This document shows positions 51,813 through 60,702 of a stretch of 64,000 bases of DNA, one piece after another. This DNA is from Cupriavidus sp. WKF15. Its GTDB lineage: Bacteria; Pseudomonadota; Gammaproteobacteria; Burkholderiales; Burkholderiaceae. A model generated the notes under the pieces. It saw nothing but the letters and a program-made list of their open reading frames with translations, was not told where the DNA came from and made no database searches. Every line of letters starts with the position of its first letter. Position 1 is the stretch's first letter. The DNA is taken from NCBI RefSeq assembly GCF_029278605.1, contig NZ_CP119573.1, forward strand, positions 558,001-622,000, written 5' to 3'. The translations under genes and the position numbers were made by a program.

Positions 51813-53009
51813 TAGGGATGCTCTGCACAAACGCGAATCGAGTGTGCTTGGCCGTTTAACAGGAAGCTGAATGCGCCACGACGCCAACCTGTCAGCCCGG
51901 GGCGAAGCTGTCTGGCACGCGCGGAGCAGCACTCGCGGGCTACGCGCGAGGCATCGGCATGAGCCTGAAACGCGCTCATGCCTCAGCAGCCAGCAGTTTG
52001 CCGCGCGCCATCCACAAGTTGGACAGCGCGAACAAGGTCATGACTTGCGCGGTGTTCTTCCTCAGCCCTCGATAGCGGACCTTGGTGTAGCCGAACTGCC
52101 GCTTGATGACCCGGAACGGATGCTCGACCTTGGCCCGGATGCCCGCCTTGATTCGCTCGACTTGATCGACGAGCGCGCCAAGCGGTTTGCTTTGGTCCAG
52201 AACGCGACGTTTGCCTGGCTTCATCGCCACGTGCCAGTTCACGTCCGCCCGCGCGTCAGGACGCTTCTCCACGCCCTGATAACCCGCATCGCCAAACGCG
52301 TCGGTTTCCTCGCCATGCAGCAGGCTGTTGGCCTCAACCACGTCGTTGATGTTGCCAGCCGTGCCCCGCACCGTGTGCACCAGCCCGCTTTCGGCGTCCA
52401 CGCCAATGTGCGCTTTCATGCCGAAATACCACTGGTTTCCTTTCTTACTCTGGTGCATCTCCGGGTCGCGTTCGCCCGACGCATTCTTGGTCGAACTCGG
52501 TGCGCTGATCAGCGTCGCGTCCACCACCGTGCCCGCGCGCAGCATCAATCCCTTGTCGCGAAGGATGTCGTTTACCAGCGCGAGAATCTGAGCGGCCAGC
52601 TTGTGCCTCTCCAGCAGGTGACGGAACCGCAGGATGGTGCTCTCGTCGGGCAGCCTCACCGTCCAGTTGTCCAGCCCGGCGAACTCCCGATACAGCGGCA
52701 CGTCGTGCAGCGCTTCTTCCATCGCCGGGTCCGACAGGCCGAACCATTGTTGAAGAAAGTGGATGCGCAGCATTGCCTCGACCGCGAACGGGGGACGGCC
52801 GCGCTTGCCCTCCGGGGCGTACGGAGCGATCAGCATCACCAGATCGGCCCACGGCACCACGCGGTTCATCTCGTCCAGAAATTCGCGCTTGCGGGTGCGC
52901 TTGGTCGACAAGTTCAGTCCAAGGTCAGTTTGCTTCATGCGCTACATGCTCGCTGGCTCGACGATTCATTGCAAGCACATCCGCCGGCTAATTGTGCAGA
53001 GCATCCCTA
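51813..53009. mobile_element. IS5-family insertion sequence, complete
   Basis: A 1197-bp element bounded by perfect 18-bp inverted repeats, TAGGGATGCTCTGCACAA at 51813-51830 and its complement at 52992-53009. The 4-bp GAGC stands directly outside both ends (51809-51812 and 53010-53013), the expected target duplication. It contains one intact transposase gene on the minus strand. The perfect ends and intact gene indicate a recent and probably mobile copy. Confidence 0.9.
51976..52938 (-). CDS. IS5-family transposase
   Basis: A 320-residue DDE transposase with an N-terminal DUF772-like domain (RGRPPFAVEAMLRIHFLQQW, SDPAMEEALHDVPLYREFAG) and the catalytic domain (VVDATLISAPSSTKN, GDAGYQGVEKRPD, AGIRAKVEHPFRVIKRQFGY). 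The DDE acidic residues are seen in these three segments. It is intact and inside the inverted repeats. It belongs to the IS5 group common in Ralstonia and Cupriavidus. Confidence 0.95.
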   Translation of the reverse strand: MKQTDLGLNLSTKRTRKREFLDEMNRVVPWADLVMLIAPYAPEGKRGRPPFAVEAMLRIHFLQQWFGLSDPAMEEALHDVPLYREFAGLDNWTVRLPDESTILRFRHLLERHKLAAQILALVNDILRDKGLMLRAGTVVDATLISAPSSTKNASGERDPEMHQSKKGNQWYFGMKAHIGVDAESGLVHTVRGTAGNINDVVEANSLLHGEETDAFGDAGYQGVEKRPDARADVNWHVAMKPGKRRVLDQSKPLGALVDQVERIKAGIRAKVEHPFRVIKRQFGYTKVRYRGLRKNTAQVMTLFALSNLWMARGKLLAAEA

Positions 53010-53188
53010 GAGCGCACGGGTGGCGTTTTAAGTATTTTTCCGCGGGGCCTGTGGCGATGGGGCGATTGTCGTGCCTGGCGGGCGCTGCTGCGAGCGGCGC
53101 ATGCCAAGAAGGCCAACACAGCCGCCCTGCGCAATCTAGACTGGTTAGCGTAACAACGGGGCCAACGCCCCTTGCCGGAGGCCGCGCC

Positions 53189-53605
53189 ATGCCAGACCCC
53201 GCAATCTCCACTACCCACCATTCCACCCTGGCCTTCGGCCGCCTCTACGCCGACGAATCCGGCGAATCGCATTTCGGCGCGCTGTCGACGGAAATGTCGG
53301 AGCGCAATTTTGCGCCACCTGCCCCATCGTTCTGGGTGTCGTCAATGACGCCCGCCGTGCGCCAGGGCTTCCTGGTGGTGCCGACCGGCTGGGTGGGCGA
53401 CCTGCATCCATCCCCGCTCAGGATGTGGATGTTCATGCTGGACGGCGAGATGGAATTCGAGGCCTCCGACGGCGAACGCCGTTCGCTGGTCGCCGGCAGC
53501 GCGCTGCTGCTGGAGGACACGACTGGCAAGGGTCACCGCAGCCGCGTGGTGGGCGGCCTGGTAGCCACGCTGGCCGTGGTCGAACTACCGGCAACGCAAC
53601 CGTAA
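53189..53605 (+). CDS. Small cupin-fold protein
   Basis: A 138-residue single-cupin protein without the HxH metal pair. The barrel is seen in MWMFMLDGEMEFEASDGERR and SALLLEDTTGKGHRSRV. The start at 53189 was chosen because upstream codons run into the IS element. It stands 180 bp after the IS end and 11 bp before the next small gene. The function is unknown. Confidence 0.7.
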   Translation: MPDPAISTTHHSTLAFGRLYADESGESHFGALSTEMSERNFAPPAPSFWVSSMTPAVRQGFLVVPTGWVGDLHPSPLRMWMFMLDGEMEFEASDGERRSLVAGSALLLEDTTGKGHRSRVVGGLVATLAVVELPATQP

Positions 53606-53616
53606 CGCTGCGCCCG

Positions 53617-53979
53617 ATGCCCGCGCCCGACACCCCGCCGCAGAGCGCTACGCCCGCGCCACAGATGGTATCCGCGGGCTATCGTCAGGGCATCATCACG
53701 GCAATCACCGTGCTCCTTGGCTTCTCGCTGGCCTTCTGGCGCTTCTGGGGCTTCGAGAGCCCGGGACACTGGAACGCCCGCGCGGCGTTTGCCGCGCTTT
53801 CCCTGGTCGGCGCGGTGGTCCTGCAAATCGTCGCGCTGTTCCGCGCCTTGCGGATCGAGGACGATGCCGTCGCCGAGTATCGCCAGACCGTACGCTGGTT
53901 TGTTGCCTCCGCGATCGCATTGCTCGTCGGCCTGGCGACCGCCATGCTGGACGCCGCCCTCAGCGCGCCGGCGGAGTGA
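53617..53979 (+). CDS. Small inner-membrane protein of unknown function
   Basis: A 120-residue protein with three hydrophobic segments (about 25-43, 56-74 and 92-112; for example WFVASAIALLVGLATAMLDA). It lies 11 bp after the small cupin gene, so the two are probably co-transcribed. No family was recognised. Confidence 0.65.
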   Translation: MPAPDTPPQSATPAPQMVSAGYRQGIITAITVLLGFSLAFWRFWGFESPGHWNARAAFAALSLVGAVVLQIVALFRALRIEDDAVAEYRQTVRWFVASAIALLVGLATAMLDAALSAPAE

Positions 53980-53989
53980 GCGCAGCGTG

Positions 53990-54760
53990 TCACGGATTTC
54001 GCGGTGCTGAAGCCGGCCAAGCCGCAGCGGCGCCGGTACGGGTGAATGGCCGGCGCCGCCGGTACCCGCCGCGTGCCAGCAGCAATGCGGCGCACGATTC
54101 AATCGCCGCGCACGCAAGGAAGTAGAGCAAGGCCACGGCCGCGAAGACTTCGGCCGCATAACCCATATTGCGCCCGTTGATCTGCGCGGCCAGTGTCGAC
54201 AGCTCGGTCACGCCGACGATATAGGCCAGCGACGTATCCTTGGTCAGCGATACCCAGGTGTTCGCGAGCGATGGCAGCATCGCGCGCAGCGTCTGTGGCA
54301 GCACGATATGCCACATCGCCTGCAGCGGCGTGAAGCCAAGGGCCAGCGCGGCATGCTGCTGCCTCTTGCCGATGGCGGCAAACCCGGCATCAAGACTCTG
54401 CGCGATGTAGGCGGCGCCGATCAGCGCCAGCGCGATCACCACGGTCTGCACCTCGCCGACCTGCACGCCAGCCAGCATCGGCAGCAGGAAATAGGCCCAG
54501 AAGATCAGCATCAGCACCGGGATGGCGCGCAGCACTGCCAGCAGCGCGCGCACCGGGCGCGTCACCGGCGGCGGCGCCAGCGCAAGCAGCAGCGCGAGCA
54601 CAATGCCTGCCGCCGTGGCACCCGCACAGGCCATCGCGGCCATGGCCAGCGTGAGCGCCGCCCCCGCGAGCGGCCCTTCGGGAAAGGCGCCTTTGAGCAG
54701 GAACGGCAACTGGCCGAGCACCAGCGCAAGGCCCGCCGGCAGGCCCGCGGCATCAGCCAT
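53990..54760 (-). CDS. Amino-acid ABC transporter permease
   Basis: A 256-residue permease of the HisM/GlnP class, with five or so membrane segments and the coupling motif region HAALALGFTPLQAMWHIVLP. It overlaps the next permease gene by 8 bp. Together they form the membrane part of a polar amino-acid importer. No ATPase gene follows: the next gene downstream is on the opposite strand. Confidence 0.9.
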   Translation of the reverse strand: MADAAGLPAGLALVLGQLPFLLKGAFPEGPLAGAALTLAMAAMACAGATAAGIVLALLLALAPPPVTRPVRALLAVLRAIPVLMLIFWAYFLLPMLAGVQVGEVQTVVIALALIGAAYIAQSLDAGFAAIGKRQQHAALALGFTPLQAMWHIVLPQTLRAMLPSLANTWVSLTKDTSLAYIVGVTELSTLAAQINGRNMGYAAEVFAAVALLYFLACAAIESCAALLLARGGYRRRRPFTRTGAAAAWPASAPRNP

Positions 54761-55490
54761 GCTTCACCTCATGCCAGCCCAGTTGCCGCTGCACCAGCGG
54801 CGCCAGCGCCTGCAGCAGCAGGATCAGCGCGACATAGAGCAGCGTGGCCACGCCGAAGGCCTGGAATGCCATCAGGGTGTCGGTCTCCACCTGCCGCGCG
54901 GCATAGGACAGCTCGGCAAAGCCGATCGCCATCGCCAGCGAGGTGTTCTTGATGGTCTGGCAGAACTGCCCGACCATCGGCGCCGCCGCGATGCGCAGCG
55001 CCTGCGGCAGGACAATGCGCCACCACGCCGCCTGTGTCGAAAAGCCAAGCGCGAGCGCGGCCGCGAACTGGCCGCGCGGCACGGCGGCGATGCCGGCTTC
55101 CAGTTCCTGCGCATAGAAGGCGCTCGCATACAGCGCGATGCCAAGCGTGCTCGCCAGCGCCTCCAGCGATGGCGCCGATAGCATCATGCCGGCGCCGATA
55201 TCGACGCCGCGCCAATCCGATATGCGGGCGATCGCCGCATTGCCGAGCCATTGCGCTGCGCCGAAGTACCAGAAGAAGAGCTGGACCAGCAATGGCGTCT
55301 TGCGCACGAAGCCGATCGCTGCATCCACGGCAACCCGCACCGGCGTGCGGCGCAATGCCAGCCACGCGCAGGCAAGCAGGCAACCAAGCACGAACACGGC
55401 GACCGACAGCGCGACGGTCATGGCAAAGCCCGACAGCAGCCAGTGCAGGTATTTCTCTTTCAGCGGCTGAAAGAGGATGGACGCAGTCAT
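54753..55490 (-). CDS. Amino-acid ABC transporter permease
   Basis: A 245-residue permease of the GltJ/HisQ class (ACAWLALRRTPVRVAVDAAI, RKTPLLVQLFFWYFG, AAALALGFSTQAAWWRIVLP). The ATG at 55490 is favoured over 55496 by the position of GGGAA. It lies 34 bp after the binding-protein gene and overlaps the second permease. Confidence 0.9.
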   Translation of the reverse strand: MTASILFQPLKEKYLHWLLSGFAMTVALSVAVFVLGCLLACAWLALRRTPVRVAVDAAIGFVRKTPLLVQLFFWYFGAAQWLGNAAIARISDWRGVDIGAGMMLSAPSLEALASTLGIALYASAFYAQELEAGIAAVPRGQFAAALALGFSTQAAWWRIVLPQALRIAAAPMVGQFCQTIKNTSLAMAIGFAELSYAARQVETDTLMAFQAFGVATLLYVALILLLQALAPLVQRQLGWHEVKHG

Positions 55491-55524
55491 TCCCATTCCC
55501 GCTTCATGCGTGCGCCAGGCAGCA

Positions 55525-56355
55525 TCAGTTGACCTTGTCGCCGATGCGGAAGTCCCTTGCCAGTGGCGCCGAACTCTTCGGCCCGAACCACTTGTCGTAG
55601 ATCTGCCCCGCCACGCCGTTCTTCTCGAGCTCCGCGAGGATCTGGTCGATCGTCGCGGTCAGGCGCGCCTCGTCCTTCGGAATGCCGATGCCCATGTATT
55701 CGCGCGTCAGCGTGAACGGCGAGATCTCGAACTGCTCCTTGTTGGGCAATGTCGCCAGCAAGGCACCGAGCTTGGCGCCGTCCTGCGCAAAGGCCTGGAT
55801 CGCGCCGCTGCGCAATGCGGCCAGGGCGAGCGGCGAATCGTCATAGGCAATCACGCGCGCCTCCGGATACTTCTGCCGCAGCGTGGTTTCCTGCGTGGTG
55901 CCCTTGTCCACGCCCAGGCGCCAGTTCCTGAGATCGTCCGGCTGGCGCAGCGTGCCGCTCCTGGCGATGAACTGCAGGCCGCTGGCGAAGTACGGCGTGG
56001 AGAAGGCGATCTGCTGGCGGCGCTCTTCGGTGATGGTGAAGTTCGCGGCCACGATGTCGACTTTCTGCGAAGCCAGCAGCGGGATCCGGTTGGCCGGGTT
56101 GGTGGCACGGAATTCGACCTTCACCCCGAGCCGCTTCGCAATCTCGCGCGCGTAGTCCACATCGAGGCCGGCCGGCGCATTGGTCTTCGCGTCGACAAAG
56201 CCGAACGGCGGGTTGGCGTCGAACACGCCCACGCGCAGTACCCCGGCCTTGCGGATGTCGTCGAGGCGGTCCGCCATGGCGGAGCCGGAAGCGAGCACGG
56301 CCAGGCCGGTGATCAGGGTCAGCGCTGCGCGCAGCAGCGGGGAACGGGTACGCAT
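55525..56355 (-). CDS. Amino-acid ABC transporter substrate-binding protein
   Basis: A 276-residue periplasmic protein of solute-binding family 3, with a signal peptide (1-28, ending GSAMA) and the motif DIRKAGVLRVGVFDANPPFG. The ligand-pocket region VDIVAANFTITEERRQQIAF is typical of polar amino-acid binding proteins. It is the first gene of the importer operon. The ligand is unknown. Confidence 0.92.
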   Translation of the reverse strand: MRTRSPLLRAALTLITGLAVLASGSAMADRLDDIRKAGVLRVGVFDANPPFGFVDAKTNAPAGLDVDYAREIAKRLGVKVEFRATNPANRIPLLASQKVDIVAANFTITEERRQQIAFSTPYFASGLQFIARSGTLRQPDDLRNWRLGVDKGTTQETTLRQKYPEARVIAYDDSPLALAALRSGAIQAFAQDGAKLGALLATLPNKEQFEISPFTLTREYMGIGIPKDEARLTATIDQILAELEKNGVAGQIYDKWFGPKSSAPLARDFRIGDKVN

Positions 56356-56589
56356 GGATGCCTCACGCTAAGGTTGGATGGGCAGACGATAGCGGTGTGC
56401 ACCGGCACAGGGAACGAATGCTTTCGCAGATGGATATGCCGCGACACTGTCGCCGTATGGCAACGAAGCCATGACTGCCGTCAGGGCCTTGCCGCGGCAA
56501 GCGCGCGCAGCCGTGCGAAAATACGGCTTCGTGCATCCGCGGTTGCACTGCGGACTGCGCACCGACTGAGTTTTCCCGGAGGACGGCGC

Positions 56590-57207
56590 ATGTATCGCGG
56601 CGAACGATTCAACGGTTACAGCCACCTGGCCGGTGCCATCCTGGCGGCCGCCGGCATGGCGGTGCTGGTGACATCCTCGGCCCTCTACCACGACGCGTGG
56701 AAGGTGGTCAGTTCAGTGGTCTACGGCACCACGCTGGTTCTGCTCTACACCATCTCCACGCTGTACCACAGCCTGCGCGGCCCGGCCAAGGACGTATTCC
56801 AGCGGCTCGATCATTGCGCCATCTACCTGCTTATCGCGGGCAGCTATACGCCGTTTGCACTGGTCACGCTGCGCGGCCCATGGGGGTGGGCGCTATTCGG
56901 GATCAACTGGGGACTCGCCGCCGTCGGCATCGTGCAGGAACTCTGGATCGGGCGGCGTACGCGGGTGTTTTCGTTGTCGATCTACGTGGTGATGGGATGG
57001 CTGGTGCTGATAGCGTTCCAGCCGCTGGCGGCAGCGTTGCCGGCGCCCGGCATGTGGTGGCTGGTAGCGGGCGGCGCACTCTATACGGCCGGCATCGGAT
57101 TCTTTTTGTTTGACGAGAAGGTCCGGCACTTCCACGGTATCTGGCATCTGTTCGTGCTGGCGGGCAGCACGTGCCAGTTTGTCAGCATTCTCTGGTACGT
57201 GGGCTGA
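56590..57207 (+). CDS. Hemolysin III family (PAQR-like) membrane protein
   Basis: A 205-residue integral membrane protein with seven predicted membrane segments and the family residues for metal binding: H in SALYHD/STLYHSLRG, D-H in RLDHCAIYLLIAGSYTP and H-x3-H in FHGIWHLFV. The GERFNGYSHLAGA opening is typical of TrhA/YqfA proteins, thought to affect membrane fluidity. A CCCGGAGGA site precedes the ATG. Confidence 0.92.
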   Translation: MYRGERFNGYSHLAGAILAAAGMAVLVTSSALYHDAWKVVSSVVYGTTLVLLYTISTLYHSLRGPAKDVFQRLDHCAIYLLIAGSYTPFALVTLRGPWGWALFGINWGLAAVGIVQELWIGRRTRVFSLSIYVVMGWLVLIAFQPLAAALPAPGMWWLVAGGALYTAGIGFFLFDEKVRHFHGIWHLFVLAGSTCQFVSILWYVG

Positions 57208-57216
57208 CGCGGCTGG

Positions 57217-58806
57217 CTAATAGACGTCGCGCCGATAACGCCCCTGCTCACTGAGCCGCCGCAACCGCTCCGCCCCGAGCACCTCGGCAAGCGCATCATC
57301 GACGCCGCCAGCCATGCCCTGCAGGCTGCCGCACACGTAGATGGCGGCCCCGGCATCGACCCATTCGCGCAGCGACGGCGCACGCTCGCGCAGCGCATCC
57401 TGCACGTAGCGCAAAGCGCTGCCGTCGCGCGAATAGACAACATCCACCCGCTCCAGCACGCCATCGCGCTGCCAGCCAGCGAGTTCGTCAGCGAAGAAGT
57501 TGTCATGCCGCGCTGAACGCTCGCCAAAAAACAGCCAGTTGCGATGCCGCCCAGCCAGCGCGCGCGCCTTCAGGTGGCCGCGCAGTCCGGCGAGGCCGGT
57601 GCCATTGCCGACGAGCACCAGCGGACGATCATCGGGCGGCGCATGGAAGCCCCGGTTAGTGCGAATACGCAGCGCAATGCGCGCCCCCACGGATGCATGG
57701 CTGGTCAGCCACCCGGATGCCAACCCGAGCCGCCCGTTGGCATGACGGGTCTGCCGCACCAGCAGTTCGAGCTGCCCATCCTGCGGCAGCGAGGCAATCG
57801 AATACTCGCGATGCGGCAGCGGCGACAGCGCGTCGACAAGCTGCTGAGGCGGCAAGGCCCGCATCGTGGCCAGGTGCGCTTCGGGCAGCAGCAGGCGCGT
57901 GGCGAGCGCTTCGACCAGTGTCATCGTCTGGCTGTCGCAGCGCACGGACGTGGCGCTGTCCATGGCCAGCTTGTCGAGCAGGCGGCCGATCTCGGCCGGG
58001 TCGTGGCAGGGACCGATCTCGGCGATGTCGCCGGCTTGCCAGTCCGGCAAGTCGGCCTCGGGCCTGAGCGCGAGATGGAACGCCGGCGCGCCCTGGCTGC
58101 CGGGGTTCAGATGATGGCGCTCCGCGAGCTGCCAGCGGTCATAGCGCGGACGCTCCCAGTCGGCGATCTCCGCGCCGCCGCTGAGCGCGGACAGGTGGTT
58201 CTGCCAGTGGCGCAGCGCGCCCGCGTCGCCGTTGTCCACTTCGATCAGGTCGAACAGCGGCTGCGCATGGTGGCGCTGCAGCCAGTCGGACAGCGCATGG
58301 CCGAACGCGCAAAAGCGCGCGTAGCTGCTGTCTCCCAGTGCCAGCACGCCATAGCGAAGCTGACGCAATGCATCCTGACCACCCGCGGCCAGCAGGCGGC
58401 GCGCGAATCCCGAGGCACTATCGGGCGCGTCGCCTTCGCCGGTGGTGCTGACCACGAACAGCGCCTGCCGGAAGCTGGCCAGCCGGCAGGCGTCCAGCTC
58501 GGCAAGGCAAAGCATGTGCACCGGCATGCCGGCACCCTGCAACGCGGCGGCGGTCTGCATGGCCAGTTGCTCGGCAAAGCCGGTCTGGCTCGCGTAGGCC
58601 ACCAGCGTGGCGCCATGCTGGTCCGCGCCGCCGCCGGCAAGCGCCGTGACGCGTGCGAGCCGGCGGCGGTGATGATCGAACACGGCCGCGCAGAAGCCCG
58701 CATAGGCGAGCAACACACCAGCCGCCATGCCGGCGCGCGACGGGCTCAGCATGGCCAGGCAGACACCGGCCACGGCGGCCAGCCAGCATGTCAGGAAGCG
58801 GTTCAT
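57217..58806 (-). CDS. Membrane-anchored diflavin reductase (flavodoxin + FNR domains)
   Basis: A 529-residue protein with an N-terminal membrane region (about 1-45), a flavodoxin FMN domain (VAYASQTGFAEQLAMQTA, STTGEGDAPDS), a connecting FAD domain (HREYSIASLP) and an NADPH-binding end (LVGNGTGLAGLRG, YVCGSLQGMAGGV). It resembles sulfite-reductase flavoprotein and P450-reductase types. It overlaps the ApbE gene by 4 bp. In this iron-linked cluster it probably moves electrons to periplasmic or membrane iron reduction. Confidence 0.88.
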   Translation of the reverse strand: MNRFLTCWLAAVAGVCLAMLSPSRAGMAAGVLLAYAGFCAAVFDHHRRRLARVTALAGGGADQHGATLVAYASQTGFAEQLAMQTAAALQGAGMPVHMLCLAELDACRLASFRQALFVVSTTGEGDAPDSASGFARRLLAAGGQDALRQLRYGVLALGDSSYARFCAFGHALSDWLQRHHAQPLFDLIEVDNGDAGALRHWQNHLSALSGGAEIADWERPRYDRWQLAERHHLNPGSQGAPAFHLALRPEADLPDWQAGDIAEIGPCHDPAEIGRLLDKLAMDSATSVRCDSQTMTLVEALATRLLLPEAHLATMRALPPQQLVDALSPLPHREYSIASLPQDGQLELLVRQTRHANGRLGLASGWLTSHASVGARIALRIRTNRGFHAPPDDRPLVLVGNGTGLAGLRGHLKARALAGRHRNWLFFGERSARHDNFFADELAGWQRDGVLERVDVVYSRDGSALRYVQDALRERAPSLREWVDAGAAIYVCGSLQGMAGGVDDALAEVLGAERLRRLSEQGRYRRDVY

Positions 58807-59828
58807 GCCAGCATCGCGGCAAAGGCCGGGGAAAGATGTTCGTCAAAACCGCCCGGTGTACGAACCAGGAAGCGCGCCGCGATGCCATGCCGGCGCGCGT
58901 GTTCCATGCCGGCCCGCGGGCCGAGCACGGTCAGGGCGGTGGAAAGCGCATCGGCCATCATGCATTCGACGTGCAGCACGGTCACCGAAGCCAGCGCATG
59001 ACTGGCGGGATAGCCGGTGCGCGGATCGATGGTGTGCGCATAGCGCCGGCCTTCGCTGTCGAAGAAGCGCCGGTAGTCGCCCGAGGTGGCGGCGGACAGG
59101 CCGTGCAGCGCGACCAGCGTCTGCTCCGGCGTGGCCGGCCCGCTGTCAGGCGGCGATTCAAGGGCCACCCACCACGGCATGCCGTCCGGCTTGACGCCGT
59201 TGCCACGCAGTTCGCCGCCGATCTCGGTCAGGTGGTGTGCCACGCCCTCGCCATCGAGGTATCGGGCGACAGCGTCCACCGCGAAGCCCTTGGCAATCGC
59301 GCAGAGGTCAAGCGATACGCTGCCAGGCTGCAGCGCGCGGCCGCCTTCGCGATCGAGCACGATACGGTCCCAGCCGCATTGCCGCCTGGCCAGCGCGACC
59401 TCGTCCGGCGCCGGCGGCGCGCTGCGCTTCGGCGCGGGACCGAAGCCCCACAGGTCCACCAGCGGCCCGGCGCTGGGATCGTAGGCACCGCCGCTGTCGC
59501 GCGCGACCTGCAGCGCGCACGCCAGCACGCGCAGGCAGTCGGCCGGCAGCGCGACCCACGTGCCGGCGCAGGCGCGGTTGAAGCGGCTCACGTCCGAGTC
59601 CGGCGCCCAGTTGCTCATCTGCGCGATCACGCTGTCGAGCGCGGCGCGTATGCCCTGTTCCAGCGCGCCGGCGTCCACCGTCGGCGGCAGCATGGCCACC
59701 ACCGACCATGTGGTACCCATGGTCTCGCCGGCCCAGCGCTGCGCGCGCGCCTGCGCGCCGGGCGGTACCGGCGGCGCTGACAGCGTGAGCGGGATCAGGA
59801 CGCGGTTCAAGCAGGCAGATCCTGGCAA
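58803..59828 (-). CDS. apbE: FAD:protein FMN transferase (ApbE)
   Basis: A 341-residue flavin transferase that attaches FMN covalently to Thr/Ser in target proteins. Motifs are ETMGTTWSV, DLCAIAKGFAVDAVARYL and YAHTIDPRTGYPASH with the metal-binding acidic residues. The N terminus (CLNRVLIPLTLSAPPVPPG) is a weak export signal. It lies 4 bp after the DUF4198 reading frame. The target protein in this cluster is not clear; the PepSY protein or an FMN-binding partner elsewhere is possible. Confidence 0.92.
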   Translation of the reverse strand: MPGSACLNRVLIPLTLSAPPVPPGAQARAQRWAGETMGTTWSVVAMLPPTVDAGALEQGIRAALDSVIAQMSNWAPDSDVSRFNRACAGTWVALPADCLRVLACALQVARDSGGAYDPSAGPLVDLWGFGPAPKRSAPPAPDEVALARRQCGWDRIVLDREGGRALQPGSVSLDLCAIAKGFAVDAVARYLDGEGVAHHLTEIGGELRGNGVKPDGMPWWVALESPPDSGPATPEQTLVALHGLSAATSGDYRRFFDSEGRRYAHTIDPRTGYPASHALASVTVLHVECMMADALSTALTVLGPRAGMEHARRHGIAARFLVRTPGGFDEHLSPAFAAMLA

Positions 59829-59832
59829 CGGC

Positions 59833-60657
59833 TCACTGCGGCAGCACTTCGACCGTCACCACATAGGTGGCGCGGCGGGTCCTGGCGGCCTTGACCGAGG
59901 TCTTTTCGTCGCGGACCTCGGCCTCCATCCAGTACATGCCGGGGGCCGGCCACTTCACGCTGAACTTGCCGTCGGCGTCGGTGGTGGCGCTGAATTCCTG
60001 CAACTGGTCGCGGTAGCGGATGCCGCCCGGCACCACGGCCACTTTCAGGTTGGTGGCCGGCTTGCCGTCGAGCAGCAGGCGGAAGCTGGCCGTGTCGCCG
60101 GCCACGAGGTCGTTCGGGTGCGTGATCGGCGCCAGTTACAGGCCGCGGCCGCTGGCGGCCAGGCCCCGGCTGCTCGGCTTGCCGTTCGTGACGAAGGACT
60201 CGACGCGGCCTTCGGCCTGCGTCACCTGCAGGTCCGCGGCGTTAGCGGGCACTTCCTTCGCGAACGCTTCCGCCGTGCCGCGCCAGCGCCTGGTCTGGCC
60301 GTTTTCCTTGTAGCTCGCGAACAGGCCCTGGTTGACCACCGCCACGCGGTAGGTACCGGGCTGCGTCAGGTGCAGGTCGAAGGTGCTGCGGTAGCGGCCG
60401 GTGGAGGCGTTCTCCGCCTTCAGGGCGCTTCCGTCCGGGCCGGTCACGACCAGGTTGTCCAGGCGCAGCGGCACGTGCTCGAAGTAGAACAGGTCGTTGG
60501 AGACCGCGGCATCCACGGTCACCCAGGTGTCGTTGCCGGACAGCACCGTGGCCGACGGCAGCAGCCACTGGCGGTGCGCATGTGCCGCCAGCGGGGCCAG
60601 GGCCGCCACGGCCAGCAAGGCCAGGCGCGTGGACAGGCGCGATTGGAAGGTCTTCAT
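59833..60657 (-). pseudogene. DUF4198 periplasmic protein interrupted by a nonsense codon
   Basis: One continuous frame of 275 codons encodes a DUF4198 (NikM/CbiM-accessory-like) protein: signal peptide with LAVAALAPLAAHAH at the end, HRQWLLPSATVLSG, and a C-terminal Ig-like domain (PAPGMYWMEAEVRDEKT). The frame is broken only by TAA at 60136-60138, where the sequence reads GRGL-stop-LAPITHPNDL; a single base change from GAA (Glu) would explain it. The N-terminal 173 residues are still translatable. Upstream and downstream genes of the cluster are intact. Possible sequencing error should be kept in mind. Confidence 0.8.
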
Positions 60658-60702
60658 CGTCGGTCTCCGGTTGGGATCAGTGCATCAGGGGCTTCGGGGG
60701 CA

